DNA from: Candidatus Delongbacteria bacterium
GTDB lineage: Bacteria; CAIWAD01
Length of the DNA: 64,000 bases
NCBI GenBank assembly: GCA_041675285.1
Contig: JBAYTZ010000004.1
Location: 1 to 64,000 of the forward strand
Reading direction: 5' to 3'
The notes under the pieces were generated by a model that had not been told where the DNA came from, did not search any database, and saw nothing but the letters and a program-made list of their open reading frames with translations. The position numbers and the translations under genes were made by a program. Every line of letters starts with the position of its first letter. Within the stretch, counting starts at the first letter, position 1. Positions 7,931 to 16,980 of the stretch are shown one piece after another.

Positions 7931-10900
7931 ATGCGCAGAGCGTTGACCGGATTCGCGGTCAGCATGGCCCTGGCGGGCTCCGTGCTGGCTGGAAGCTTCT
8001 CGGACGGGCTTGAACGCTACGTGGCGGGCAAATCCTCGACGGAAAGCATCAAGGTGCTGCTCTCGTTGAAGGAGCAGGCCAAGGTGGCCGACCTGGATCA
8101 GCAGTTGCGGGATCGCAAGGCCACCCTGGCCGAGCGTCACGAGCTGGTGATCAGTGAGCTGATGTCCACCGCCACCCGGACCCAGACCGACCTGCTGAAC
8201 GAGCTGGCGGCCCTGAAAACCGCGGGCAAGGTGAACGGCTTCACGCCCTACTGGATCACCAACGCCGTCGTGGTCAACGCCCCCATTTCCGTTCTGCGGC
8301 AACTGGCGGCTCGTGGCGACATCGACCTGGCGGAAGTGGACTTGGTGGTGGATGCCATCATGCCCGTGATCCCGGCCAAGGGCTTGGTCATCGAGCAGGA
8401 CAACGGCAGCCGGGTGATCACCGCCGGCCTGGCGGCCATCAACGCCGACGACGTGTGGAACACTCTCGGTGTCAACGGCGCCGGCGCCCTGGTGGGCAGC
8501 ATCGACACGGGCGTGGACGGCACGCACCCGGCGCTGAGCACGCGTTGGCGCGGCAACAACGGCCATCCGGTCAGCGAGTGCTGGCTGGACGCCCTGGGCC
8601 TGGGTCACGCCACGCCCCAGGACGGCAACGGCCACGGCACGCACACCACCGGCACGATGGTGGGTGGCAGCGACGTGGGCGTGGCTCCGGGCGCCATGTG
8701 GATCGCCAGCAACGTGATCGCCGGCGGCACGGGCTCCGTGTTCGACAACGCCGTGATCGCCTCCTTCCAGTTCATGGCGGATCCGGACGGCAATCCGGCC
8801 ACCCTGGACGACGTGCCCGACGTGGTGCAGAACAGCTGGGGCGTCAACGAGAACTTCAGCGGTTATGTCGATTGCGACAGCCGTTGGTGGGCCGCCATCG
8901 ACAACTGCGAAGCCTCGGGCGTCTGCGTGACGTTCTCGGCGGGCAACGAGGGTCCGGGCGCCGGCACCCTGCGCAGCCCGGGCGACCGCTGCGTCACCCC
9001 CTACAGCTGCTTCTCCGTGGGCGCGACGGATCCCGTCAACGGGAACGTGATCGCCAGCTTCTCTTCCCGCGGGCCCTCCACGTGCTCGCCCGCGCCCTAT
9101 CCCATCAAGCCGGAAGTGTCCGCGCCGGGCGTGGACACCTACAGCACCTATCCGGGCGGCGGCTTCACGACCATGAGCGGCACGTCCATGGCCGGCCCGC
9201 ACGTGGCCGGCGTGGTGGCCCTGATGCGTTCGGCCAACCCAAACGTGGACGTGAACACCATCAAGCAGATCCTGATGGACACCGCCGGTGGGGTTGAAGA
9301 CAACACCTACGGCCACGGCCACATCGACGCCTACGCGGCCGTGATCGCCGTGATGGAAGGCTACGGCACGCTGGCCGGCACGGTGACCAGCTCCAGCTCG
9401 GGTCTGCCCATCGAGGGCGCCAGCGTGAGCAACACCGCCGGTCCCCAGATCTCCAGCACCAACGCCTCCGGCGCCTACAGCATGATGATGGCCGAAGGCC
9501 CCTACACCATGCAGTACTCCGCCTTCGGGTACGTGGCGCAGAATCAGGCCGTGAACATCGTGGCCGACGTCACCACCACCCAGAACGTGGCGCTGACTCC
9601 GGCCCCCTCCGCCGTGCTGTCCGGCTTCGTCTACGACGCCGACAACAACCCGGTGCCGGGTGCCACCATCGACTTCACCAACGTGATCCTGCCCAACGCC
9701 ACCACCAATGCGAGCGGCTTCTACAGCACCTCCATCCCGGTGGGCTTCACCTACAACGTCACGGCCTTCAAGCCGGGCGTGGGCAGCCAGAGCCAGACCG
9801 TCACCTTCAACGCCGCGCAGACGCTGGACTTCCACCTGCCGATCTATGAAGGCTTCGAGTCGGGCAACTTCGCCGCCTTCAATTGGACCCAGGGCGGCAA
9901 CGCTCCCTGGACCATCGTCAGCGACGTGGTCTACGAAGGCACCTACGCCGCCAAGAGCGGGTTGATCACCCACAGCCAGACCTCCACCATGAACATGGGG
10001 ATGGCCGTTCCCAGCCCGGGCACGATCACCTTCCGCTACAAGGTGTCCTCCGAGTCCAGCTTCGACTACCTGCGCTTCTACATCGACGGCGTGCAGCAGG
10101 ACGCGTGGTCGGGCGAAATCGACTGGACCCAGGCCACCTACCCGGTCGCCGTGGGCAACCACACTTTCACCTGGACCTACTCCAAGGACAGCAGCGTCGA
10201 CACGGGCAGCGACTGCGCCTGGGTGGACGAGATCATCCCGCCCGACGCCGTGTATCCCAACGTCGCGGTGAATCCCCTCAGCCTGAGCGAAACCGTCTCC
10301 CCCGGTGGAACGGCTTCGGACATCGTGAACGTGAGCAACACGGGCGAAGGCGACCTGCTCTGGACCGCCAGCGTCAGCACCTTCAGCGCCGCCTCCACGG
10401 TGCCCTACCTTGAGCTGGCCAAGGGCCAGGCCGACCCGCGTCAGGGCGAAGCCGCCCGCCTGTCGGGTGGCCCGGACGCCTTCGGCTACTCCTGGAAGGA
10501 TTCCAACGAGCCCGGCGGACCGGCCTTCAGCTGGTTCGACATCAGCGGCATCGGCACCGTGGTCGGCAACACCGACGACACCAACTACGGTCCCTTCAAC
10601 CTGGGCTTCACCTTCAACTACTACGGCGTGGATTACAGCGCGGTGCGCGTCTGCACCAACGGCTGGCTGAGCTTCACCAGCACCAGCAACTCGCTGTCTC
10701 CCCAGGGTATCCCCAACGCGGCGGATCCCAACGCCCTGCTGGCCGGCATGATGCGCGACCTGAATCCGGGTTCCGCCGGCTCCCTGCAGTACTACGCCGA
10801 CGGCGCCAACTCGCGCTTCATCGTCCAGTGGACGGGCGTTCCGGTTTACGGCACCTCGGACTACCAGACCTTCCAGATGATCCTGCACTCCGACGGTCGG

Positions 10901-12601
10901 ATCGTCTACCAGTACCTGACCGTGGTCAATGCCACCAATTGCTCGGTGGGCATCGAGAACGAGTCGGGCACGGACGGTCTGCAAGTGGCCTTCAACACGG
11001 CCTACCTGACGAACAACCTGGCCATCGAATTCGCCGCCACGACGCCCTGGCTGAGCGTGACCCCGTCCTCGGGCACGGTGGTTCCCAGCGGCAGCGGCAG
11101 CTTCTCGGTGGGCTACAACGCCACCGACATCGCCTTCGGCACCTTCACGGGCCAGGTGAACTTCAGCTGCAACGACGCGGACACCCCGAGCATCACCATT
11201 CCGGTGACCATGATCGTCTCCGGCGTGGACAACACGGCGCCGATCATCACGCACACGGCCCTGGGCAACACCGAAAACACCGTGGGTCCCTACGCGGTGA
11301 ACGCCAACGTGACCGACCCGTCCGGTCTGCAGTCCGTCACCCTCAGCTACCGGCTGAACGGCGGCGCCTGGACCAACGTGGCCATGAGCGGCGGCCCGAA
11401 CTACACGGCCAACATCCCCGGCCAGCCCTTCGTCACCACCGTGGACTACTACGTCACGGCCGTTGACAACAGCGCCAACCACAACGTCGGCACCTCCGCC
11501 ACCTATTCCTTCCAGGTGGTGGACGCCAGCCTGCCGGTCATCGTCCACACCCCGCTGGTGAACACCCAGGACGTCACGGGCCCCTACGTGGTCAACGCGG
11601 ACGTCACGGACAACGCCGGCCTGACTTCGGTCACCCTGGCCTACCGCATCAACGGCGGCGCCTGGACCAACGTGGCCATGACCGGTGGCCCGACCTACAC
11701 GGCCAACCTGGCCGGCCGTCCCATCGGCACGGTGATCGACTACACCATCACGGCCGTGGACGCCAGCCCGGCGCACAACACCGCGGTCACGGCGATCAAC
11801 ACCTTCACCATCCTGCCCCCCGCGGGTCTGGAATATTGCCAGAACTTCGAAGTGGGCACGCTGGATGACTGGACCTCCGTCAACCTCGGCGCCGGCAACG
11901 AGTGGGGTCCCTCCTCCTACGGCGCGCAGGGCTACACGGCGTACATCCAGTACAGTTCCTCCACCCAGGAAGACCATGCCGCGCTGGTGAGTCCGGTCTT
12001 CGACTGCAGTGGCCAGGTCACGGTCCAGCTGGACTTCTGGCAGTATCTGCGGATGGGTTACGCCGGTTACTGGTCGGATGCCTACGTGCGCGGTTCCACC
12101 GACGGTGGCGCCACCTGGACCCAGCTGATCGCCGAGTGGCACTCCACCGATGGCGGCGGCACCGAGTTCATCCTGGAAGGGCTGTACAACTACGACCTGA
12201 CCAGCTGGGCCGCGGGCCAGGCCAACGTCAAGATCATGTTCGAGTTCATCGACCTCTATGACTGGTACTGGCATGTGGACGACATCTGCATCACCGGCAC
12301 CCTGCCGGCCAATCCGGATCCTGTTGTGCTGAGCATCGCCTACGCGGGCAGCCTGGCCAACCTGAGCTGGACGGCCGTCGCCGGCGCCACCAGTTACGAT
12401 GTCTACTCCGCCCCGGCCATGGACGGCACCTACACCCTCCTGGCCAACACCACGGGCCTGGCCTACTCCGTTCCGGTCACCACGGGCACCAAGGTGTTCC
12501 AGGTTGTGACCCGCAACGACGCGGCGGCCGTGGCGACGGTGAACAGCAATCCGCTGGCCCGTCCGGTCACGGAGACGGAGCGCGCGCGCTTCACCAAGTA
12601 A
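7931..12601 (+). CDS. Secreted subtilisin-like (S8) protease, large multidomain
   Basis: 1556 residues from the ATG at 7931, preceded by AAGGAGGAAGG; in-frame codons back to 7760 are not needed. Signal peptide ~1-23. The S8 domain has Asp 192 (GSIDTGVDGTHPAL), His 235 (GHGTHTTGTMVGG) and Ser 419 (GTSMAGPHVAGV). Next come two carboxypeptidase-regulatory-like repeats (~480-630), a jelly-roll/MAM-like domain (FESGNFAAFNW, ~640-775), a domain with VRVCTNGWLSF, a BACON-like beta domain, two Ig-like repeats (VTLSYRLNGGAWTNVAM and a near copy), another jelly-roll domain and a final fibronectin-III-like domain. It has no PNPFNP sorting domain. It probably degrades extracellular protein. The next gene is a paralogue, and the middle modules recur in the M14 and C25 proteases at 49182-56981. 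Confidence 0.93.
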   Translation: MRRALTGFAVSMALAGSVLAGSFSDGLERYVAGKSSTESIKVLLSLKEQAKVADLDQQLRDRKATLAERHELVISELMSTATRTQTDLLNELAALKTAGKVNGFTPYWITNAVVVNAPISVLRQLAARGDIDLAEVDLVVDAIMPVIPAKGLVIEQDNGSRVITAGLAAINADDVWNTLGVNGAGALVGSIDTGVDGTHPALSTRWRGNNGHPVSECWLDALGLGHATPQDGNGHGTHTTGTMVGGSDVGVAPGAMWIASNVIAGGTGSVFDNAVIASFQFMADPDGNPATLDDVPDVVQNSWGVNENFSGYVDCDSRWWAAIDNCEASGVCVTFSAGNEGPGAGTLRSPGDRCVTPYSCFSVGATDPVNGNVIASFSSRGPSTCSPAPYPIKPEVSAPGVDTYSTYPGGGFTTMSGTSMAGPHVAGVVALMRSANPNVDVNTIKQILMDTAGGVEDNTYGHGHIDAYAAVIAVMEGYGTLAGTVTSSSSGLPIEGASVSNTAGPQISSTNASGAYSMMMAEGPYTMQYSAFGYVAQNQAVNIVADVTTTQNVALTPAPSAVLSGFVYDADNNPVPGATIDFTNVILPNATTNASGFYSTSIPVGFTYNVTAFKPGVGSQSQTVTFNAAQTLDFHLPIYEGFESGNFAAFNWTQGGNAPWTIVSDVVYEGTYAAKSGLITHSQTSTMNMGMAVPSPGTITFRYKVSSESSFDYLRFYIDGVQQDAWSGEIDWTQATYPVAVGNHTFTWTYSKDSSVDTGSDCAWVDEIIPPDAVYPNVAVNPLSLSETVSPGGTASDIVNVSNTGEGDLLWTASVSTFSAASTVPYLELAKGQADPRQGEAARLSGGPDAFGYSWKDSNEPGGPAFSWFDISGIGTVVGNTDDTNYGPFNLGFTFNYYGVDYSAVRVCTNGWLSFTSTSNSLSPQGIPNAADPNALLAGMMRDLNPGSAGSLQYYADGANSRFIVQWTGVPVYGTSDYQTFQMILHSDGRIVYQYLTVVNATNCSVGIENESGTDGLQVAFNTAYLTNNLAIEFAATTPWLSVTPSSGTVVPSGSGSFSVGYNATDIAFGTFTGQVNFSCNDADTPSITIPVTMIVSGVDNTAPIITHTALGNTENTVGPYAVNANVTDPSGLQSVTLSYRLNGGAWTNVAMSGGPNYTANIPGQPFVTTVDYYVTAVDNSANHNVGTSATYSFQVVDASLPVIVHTPLVNTQDVTGPYVVNADVTDNAGLTSVTLAYRINGGAWTNVAMTGGPTYTANLAGRPIGTVIDYTITAVDASPAHNTAVTAINTFTILPPAGLEYCQNFEVGTLDDWTSVNLGAGNEWGPSSYGAQGYTAYIQYSSSTQEDHAALVSPVFDCSGQVTVQLDFWQYLRMGYAGYWSDAYVRGSTDGGATWTQLIAEWHSTDGGGTEFILEGLYNYDLTSWAAGQANVKIMFEFIDLYDWYWHVDDICITGTLPANPDPVVLSIAYAGSLANLSWTAVAGATSYDVYSAPAMDGTYTLLANTTGLAYSVPVTTGTKVFQVVTRNDAAAVATVNSNPLARPVTETERARFTK

Positions 12602-12626
12602 GCGGGCCGCATTCGGTTCCCAACCA

Positions 12627-12658
12627 GCCCCCCGCGAGCCGTCGCGGGGGGCTTTTTT
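12627..12658 (+). terminator. Rho-independent terminator of the first S8 protease gene
   Basis: Perfect 11-bp stem GCCCCCCGCGA / TCGCGGGGGGC with loop GCCG, followed by six T, 26 bases after the stop codon. The remaining ~200 bases before the next gene show no other feature I can name. Confidence 0.93.
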
Positions 12659-12865
12659 CATCGTCGGGCCGGGGCACGCTCTTTGCGGCCTCGGATCCTG
12701 AGCTTGTTCAGCACTCGTGCCAGCCGTGCTGCCGATTTGGGATGTGATCCTTCCGGCAGCGCTCTGTCTCGAACCTGAATTGTCCTCGCCCGGGGCGGGG
12801 GGCGATCGTGCTGGCCAAAGCGACCAATTCTGCACAAGCTGTTCTAGCGACAAGGATGACTCAGC

Positions 12866-15403
12866 ATGAAGCGTTGCCTGACTTTGGGAAGCCTGGTTCT
12901 GGCCCTGGCCGGAGCCGCCGCGGCGGGACAGTTCTCCGCCGGGCTGGAGAGATTGGCCGCCGGCCGGTCCGCCGACGAAGCGCTGACGGTTCTGCTGTCC
13001 CTGCGCGAGCAGGCGGACATCGCGGGCCTGGACGCCGACCTGCACGCCCGGCGGGCCACGCGCGCCGCCCGGCATGAGGCCGTGGTGCGCAGCCTGAAGG
13101 AGCGGGCCGCCTCCAGCCAGCAGGATCTGCTGCGCAGCCTGGAGCAGTTGCGGCGTACGGGCAAAGTCCAGGGCTACACGTCTTACTGGATCACCAACGC
13201 GGTGCTGGTCAAGGCGCCGCTGGGCGTGCTGCGCGAACTGGCCGCCCGGGCCGACGTGGCGCTGGTCGAGCCCGAGCTGCTGGTGGAGCTGATCGATCCC
13301 ATCCTGCCCGCCACGCCGGGGGAGCGCGCGCCTGGCGACGGCCAGCGCACGCCGGAGCCCGGGGTGTTGGCCGTTCGCGCCCAGGAAGTCTGGAATCAGC
13401 TGGGCGTCACGGGTTCGGGCGCGCTGGTGGGCGGCATCGACACGGGCGTGCTGGGCACGCACGCGGCGCTTTCCTCCCGCTGGCGGGGCAACAACGGGCA
13501 TCCCACGGCGGAGTGCTGGCTGGACGCCGCCGGCCTGGGCCACACGACGCCCAACGACGGCCACGGCCACGGCACGCACACCATGGGCACCATGGTGGGC
13601 GGCGCTCCGGGCCTGGAAGTGGGCGTGGCTCCCGGAGCCCAGTGGATCGCCAGCAATTGCATCAACATGAGCACGGGCGGCGGCTTCGACAACGCCGTGA
13701 TCGCCTCCTTCCAGTTCATGGCCGATCCGGACGACGATCCGGGCACCATCGACGATGTGCCGGACGTGGTGCAGAACAGCTGGGGCGTCAACGAGGGCTT
13801 CAGCGGTTACTTCGACTGCGACAGCCGCTGGTGGGCGGCCATCGACAACTGCGAAGCCGCGGGCGTCTGCGTCACCTGGTCCGCGGGCAACGAAGGTCCA
13901 AGCGCCACCACGCTGCGCAGCCCGGGCGACCGCGCGCTGACTCCCTACAACTGCTTCTCCGTGGGCGCCACCGACCCCACCGCGCCTTACACTATCGCCA
14001 GCTTCTCCTCCCGCGGTCCCTCCGGCTGCGGCGGCGCCTTCGCCATGAAGCCTGAAGTGAGCGCGCCGGGCGTGGACACCTACAGCTGCTACAACAACGG
14101 CAGCTACACGACCATGAGCGGCACGTCCATGGCCGGCCCGCACGTGGCTGGCGTGGTGGCCCTGATGCGCTCGGCCAACCCGGACATCGAAGTGGACGCC
14201 ATCAAGCAGATCCTGATGGACACGGCGGTGGATCTGGGCCCGGCGGGCGAGGACAACGCCTACGGCCACGGGTTTGTGGACGCTTACGAGGCCGTCCTGG
14301 CCGCGCTGTCCGGCTTCAACGACACCTATCCCCCCAACATCACGCCGGCCAGTTTGGATCAGGTGCTGGCGGCCCAGCCCCAGACGGTGGGCGCGCAGAT
14401 CACCGACGCCAGCGGCCTGGCCTCCGTGACCCTGGCCTGGCGCCTGCCGGAACAGGCCTGGAACAACGTGGCCATGACCCAGAGCGGCTCCAGCTGGTCG
14501 GGCCAAATTCCGGGTCAGACCGGCGGCAGCGTGGTGGAGTATTTCATCACGGCCGTGGACGGCTCGGAGAACGCCAACAGCGCCAGCACGTCCGTCGCCA
14601 GTTACGCGGTCTACACCCTCCTGTTCGCCGAAGGCTTCAACGGCACCAGCACCTTCACCCACGAGGGGGGCGGCGGACTCACGGACCAGTGGCATCTGGA
14701 GTCGGCCCGGGCCTATGAGGGCACCCAGAGCTGGAAGTTCGGCGGGACGGGTTCGGCTAACTACGCGGACAACGCGGGCGGCGTGCTCAGCAGCCCGGTG
14801 CTGACCCTGCCGGCGGGTGCCACGGAGATCGTGGCCAGCGTGCGCAGCTGGCTGGCGGCGGAAACCTCCGGGGCCTATCCGGATTCCTGCTACGACGGCG
14901 GCGTGCTGCAGCTGAGCCTGGACGGCGGTCCCTGGCAGGACGCCCTGCCCAGCCCCGACTACACGCACGACCTGCGCAACCGCACCTCTACCGCGGCCCT
15001 GGTGGCCTGGTTGGGCGTGCCCCGGCCGATGTTCAGCGGCAGCGCCGACTGGACGCGCCTGAACGTCAACGTGCCCTTCGGCACCACCACCGTCCAGCTG
15101 CGCTGGCTGTTCGGCACGGACACGGGCACCACGCGCGAGGGCTGGTACCTGGACGACTTCAAGCTGCTGGCCCTGCTGCCCGTGTCGGCCGGCTTGCCGG
15201 TCAACGATCTGGGCATCGTCTGGTCGGGGGGCGTGGTCACGTTGAACTGGAGCCCCCAGCCGGGCGCCCTGGCCTACCGCGTGTACGGCGGCACCCAGCC
15301 CTGGGACGTGGATCCGCCCCTGCTGGGCGAAGTGCCCGTTCCCGGCTTCCAGCTGAACGAAGCCGGATCCATGCGCTTCTATCAAGTGCGCGTGGTCTAC
15401 TGA
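12866..15403 (+). CDS. Secreted subtilisin-like (S8) protease, paralogue of the preceding gene
   Basis: 845 residues with a signal peptide (MKRCLTLGSLVLALAGAAAA) and a propeptide-like stretch closely matching the upstream gene (FSAGLERLAAGRS, YWITNAVLVKAPLGVLRELA). Catalytic triad: Asp 192 (GGIDTGVLGTHAAL), His 235 (GHGTHTMGTMVGG) and Ser 421 (GTSMAGPHVAGV). After the S8 domain come one Ig-like repeat (SGLASVTLAWRLPEQAWNNV), a jelly-roll domain (~580-780) and a C-terminal fibronectin-III-like domain ending FYQVRVVY. It lacks the regulatory-like repeats and the CTNGW module of its neighbour, so the pair looks like a tandem duplication followed by domain gain or loss. It has its own terminator. 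Confidence 0.93.
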   Translation: MKRCLTLGSLVLALAGAAAAGQFSAGLERLAAGRSADEALTVLLSLREQADIAGLDADLHARRATRAARHEAVVRSLKERAASSQQDLLRSLEQLRRTGKVQGYTSYWITNAVLVKAPLGVLRELAARADVALVEPELLVELIDPILPATPGERAPGDGQRTPEPGVLAVRAQEVWNQLGVTGSGALVGGIDTGVLGTHAALSSRWRGNNGHPTAECWLDAAGLGHTTPNDGHGHGTHTMGTMVGGAPGLEVGVAPGAQWIASNCINMSTGGGFDNAVIASFQFMADPDDDPGTIDDVPDVVQNSWGVNEGFSGYFDCDSRWWAAIDNCEAAGVCVTWSAGNEGPSATTLRSPGDRALTPYNCFSVGATDPTAPYTIASFSSRGPSGCGGAFAMKPEVSAPGVDTYSCYNNGSYTTMSGTSMAGPHVAGVVALMRSANPDIEVDAIKQILMDTAVDLGPAGEDNAYGHGFVDAYEAVLAALSGFNDTYPPNITPASLDQVLAAQPQTVGAQITDASGLASVTLAWRLPEQAWNNVAMTQSGSSWSGQIPGQTGGSVVEYFITAVDGSENANSASTSVASYAVYTLLFAEGFNGTSTFTHEGGGGLTDQWHLESARAYEGTQSWKFGGTGSANYADNAGGVLSSPVLTLPAGATEIVASVRSWLAAETSGAYPDSCYDGGVLQLSLDGGPWQDALPSPDYTHDLRNRTSTAALVAWLGVPRPMFSGSADWTRLNVNVPFGTTTVQLRWLFGTDTGTTREGWYLDDFKLLALLPVSAGLPVNDLGIVWSGGVVTLNWSPQPGALAYRVYGGTQPWDVDPPLLGEVPVPGFQLNEAGSMRFYQVRVVY

Positions 15404-15462
15404 TCTGATCGTCAAACCCGGCAGGCCAGGTGCTGACCCTGACCATGCTGGGCTGAACAGGC

Positions 15463-15500
15463 AAGCGCCGGATTCCCCACGGGGATCCGGCGCTTTTTTG
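15463..15500 (+). terminator. Rho-independent terminator of the second S8 protease gene
   Basis: Stem AAGCGCCGGAT / ATCCGGCGCTT (11 bp) extended by CCCC/GGGG after a one-base bulge, followed by a T-run. It lies ~60 bases past the stop codon. Confidence 0.93.
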
Positions 15501-15535
15501 TCACGCTGGCGGGCCTGAGGCGGGCCTGACGATTT

Positions 15536-16081
15536 CTAGAGGAACATGGCCCGGCAGATCCAGACCGCGGTCAGGATGCCCACGCAGTCTGCCAGCAAAC
15601 CGGCCACCACCGCGTGCCGCGTGCGTCGGATGCCCACGGAGCCGAAGTAGACGGCCAGCACATAGAAGGTGGTCTCCGTGGAGCCGTAGATGGTGGAGGC
15701 GATCCGCCCGATGAGCGAGTCCGGCCCGTGGACCTGGATCAGCTCCGTCACCAGACCCAGGCTGCCGGAGCCCGAGAGCGGACGCATCAAGGCCACCGGC
15801 AGGACCTCCGCCGGCAGGCCGATCCGCTCGGTCAAGGGGGCCAACAGGCCGGCCAGCAGGTCCAGGGCGCCGGAGGCGCGAAACATGCCGATGGCCACCA
15901 GGATCGCCACCAGATAGGGAATGATTCGCAGGGCCGTCTCGAAGCCGCCCTTGGCGCCCTCCACGAATTCCTCGTATAGGCGGACCTTGCGGGCCACGGC
16001 CAGCACCGGAATGGCCACGAAGAGGAAGGGCACCATGGCGTAGGAGAAGGTGTCGATGGCGGGGCGCAGCGCGTCAAGCAT
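15536..16081 (-). CDS. spmB: SpmB-like membrane protein (nucleoside-recognition/Gate domain)
   Basis: 181-residue, strongly hydrophobic protein of the SpmB family, with several membrane segments (FLFVAIPVLAVA, IPYLVAILVAIGMF) and the conserved VALMRPLSGSGSLG and STETTFYVLAVYFGSVGIRRTRHA stretches. In spore formers SpmA/SpmB act in spore core dehydration. Outside spore formers the role is unknown; the Gate-like domain suggests a transporter. The ATG overlaps the last 8 bases of spmA with GGAGG inside the upstream gene, so the two are translationally coupled. Confidence 0.88.
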   Translation of the reverse strand: MLDALRPAIDTFSYAMVPFLFVAIPVLAVARKVRLYEEFVEGAKGGFETALRIIPYLVAILVAIGMFRASGALDLLAGLLAPLTERIGLPAEVLPVALMRPLSGSGSLGLVTELIQVHGPDSLIGRIASTIYGSTETTFYVLAVYFGSVGIRRTRHAVVAGLLADCVGILTAVWICRAMFL

Positions 16082-16682
16082 CGTTCACCTCCCCGGCACG
16101 GCGGGCCGGAAAGAAGCGCTGGAGCAGGCGGCTGCCCAGGATGGCCGTCACCGTGGCGCAGCCCGAGGCGATCAACGTGGTGCCCACGATCTCGGCCGGG
16201 TTGGCGCTGCCCGCGCCGGCGCGCAGGGCGATGATGGTGGCCGGGATCAGCGTGATGCTGGCCGTGTTGATGGCCAGGAAGGTCACCTGACTGTTGCTGG
16301 CCGTGTCCTTCAGCGGGTTCAGCTCCTGCAACTGCTCCATGGCCTTGAGGCCCAGCGGCGTCGCGGCGTTGCCCAACCCCAGCCAGGAGGCGCTGACATT
16401 GAGCAGGATGCTGCCCAATGCCGGGTGGCCGTCGGGAATCTCCGGGAAGATGCGGCGGAAGATGGGCTTCAAGGCCCGGGCCAGCAGCTGGATCAAGCCG
16501 GCCTTTTCCGCCACACGCATCAGGCCCAGCCACAGGCTCATCACGCCGATGAGCGAGATGGCGATGGTCACCGCGGTTCCCGCCATATCGAAGGCTGCTT
16601 TGGTGACTTCATCCAGGCGGCCGGTGAAGGCCCCCACCACCACGCTGCCCACCACCAGCGCCAACCAGATCCAGGTCAGCAT
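16074..16682 (-). CDS. spmA: SpmA-like membrane protein (nucleoside-recognition/Gate domain)
   Basis: 202 residues with an N-terminal membrane segment (WIWLALVVGSVVVGAF) and the Gate-type region VSASWLGLGNAATPLGLKAM, followed by FLAINTASITLIPATIIALRA. These are the conserved blocks of SpmA. GGAGGAGCC precedes the ATG. It is first in a two-gene unit with spmB (8-bp overlap). No sporulation gene is recognisable elsewhere in the window, so the cellular role is open. Confidence 0.88.
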   Translation of the reverse strand: MLTWIWLALVVGSVVVGAFTGRLDEVTKAAFDMAGTAVTIAISLIGVMSLWLGLMRVAEKAGLIQLLARALKPIFRRIFPEIPDGHPALGSILLNVSASWLGLGNAATPLGLKAMEQLQELNPLKDTASNSQVTFLAINTASITLIPATIIALRAGAGSANPAEIVGTTLIASGCATVTAILGSRLLQRFFPARRAGEVNDA

Positions 16683-16930
16683 GGCTCCTCCCTCGCTAGC
16701 CCTCGAGACCCCGGACCGCGCGCCAGCGGGCGCGGATCCGCGTCGTGTCGGGGCTCAACGTACCACTTGCCCGGGAGCGGAAGAATCGTTCACTTTTAAC
16801 CCCTGTGTGTGCGCCAGATCACACGCTGGAAAGCCAGTAAAACAGAATGGGGTGACGGATCCCGCACAGTGCTGCGCAGAATTGGGCGGGGGTTCAGCGC
16901 TGACCGTGTTGATGGGTAAGGAGTTTATTT

Positions 16931-16947
16931 TTGGCACGCGCTTGGCC
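16931..16947 (+). promoter_or_regulatory. Candidate sigma54 (-24/-12) promoter
   Basis: TTGGCACGCGCTTGGCC matches the sigma54 consensus TGGCACG-N4-TTGC with one change (TGGC for TTGC). The invariant GG (16933-16934) and GC (16945-16946) are exactly 10 bases apart. Transcription would start near 16958, inside the inverted repeat at 16952-16970, and run into the structured leader ahead of pepN. No enhancer-binding activator gene is visible nearby. Confidence 0.6.
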
Positions 16948-16951
16948 TATG

Positions 16952-16970
16952 CAAAGCTGAATTAGCTTTG
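16952..16970. repeat. Inverted repeat CAAAGCT-N5-AGCTTTG, copy 1
   Basis: Perfect 7-5-7 inverted repeat that spans the start site predicted for the sigma54-type promoter. The same arms and spacer length occur again at 28385-28403, upstream of a small ORF. Candidate shared operator. Confidence 0.5.
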
Positions 16971-16980
16971 TCCAACCGCA

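Noticed and set aside
7823..15415. A minus-strand open frame of 2530 codons across both subtilase genes
   Set aside because: It is the antisense shadow of two well-supported genes. Its composition (His, Gly, Arg, Val, Ala runs) is what high-GC codon use gives on the opposite strand, and it has no domain or binding site.
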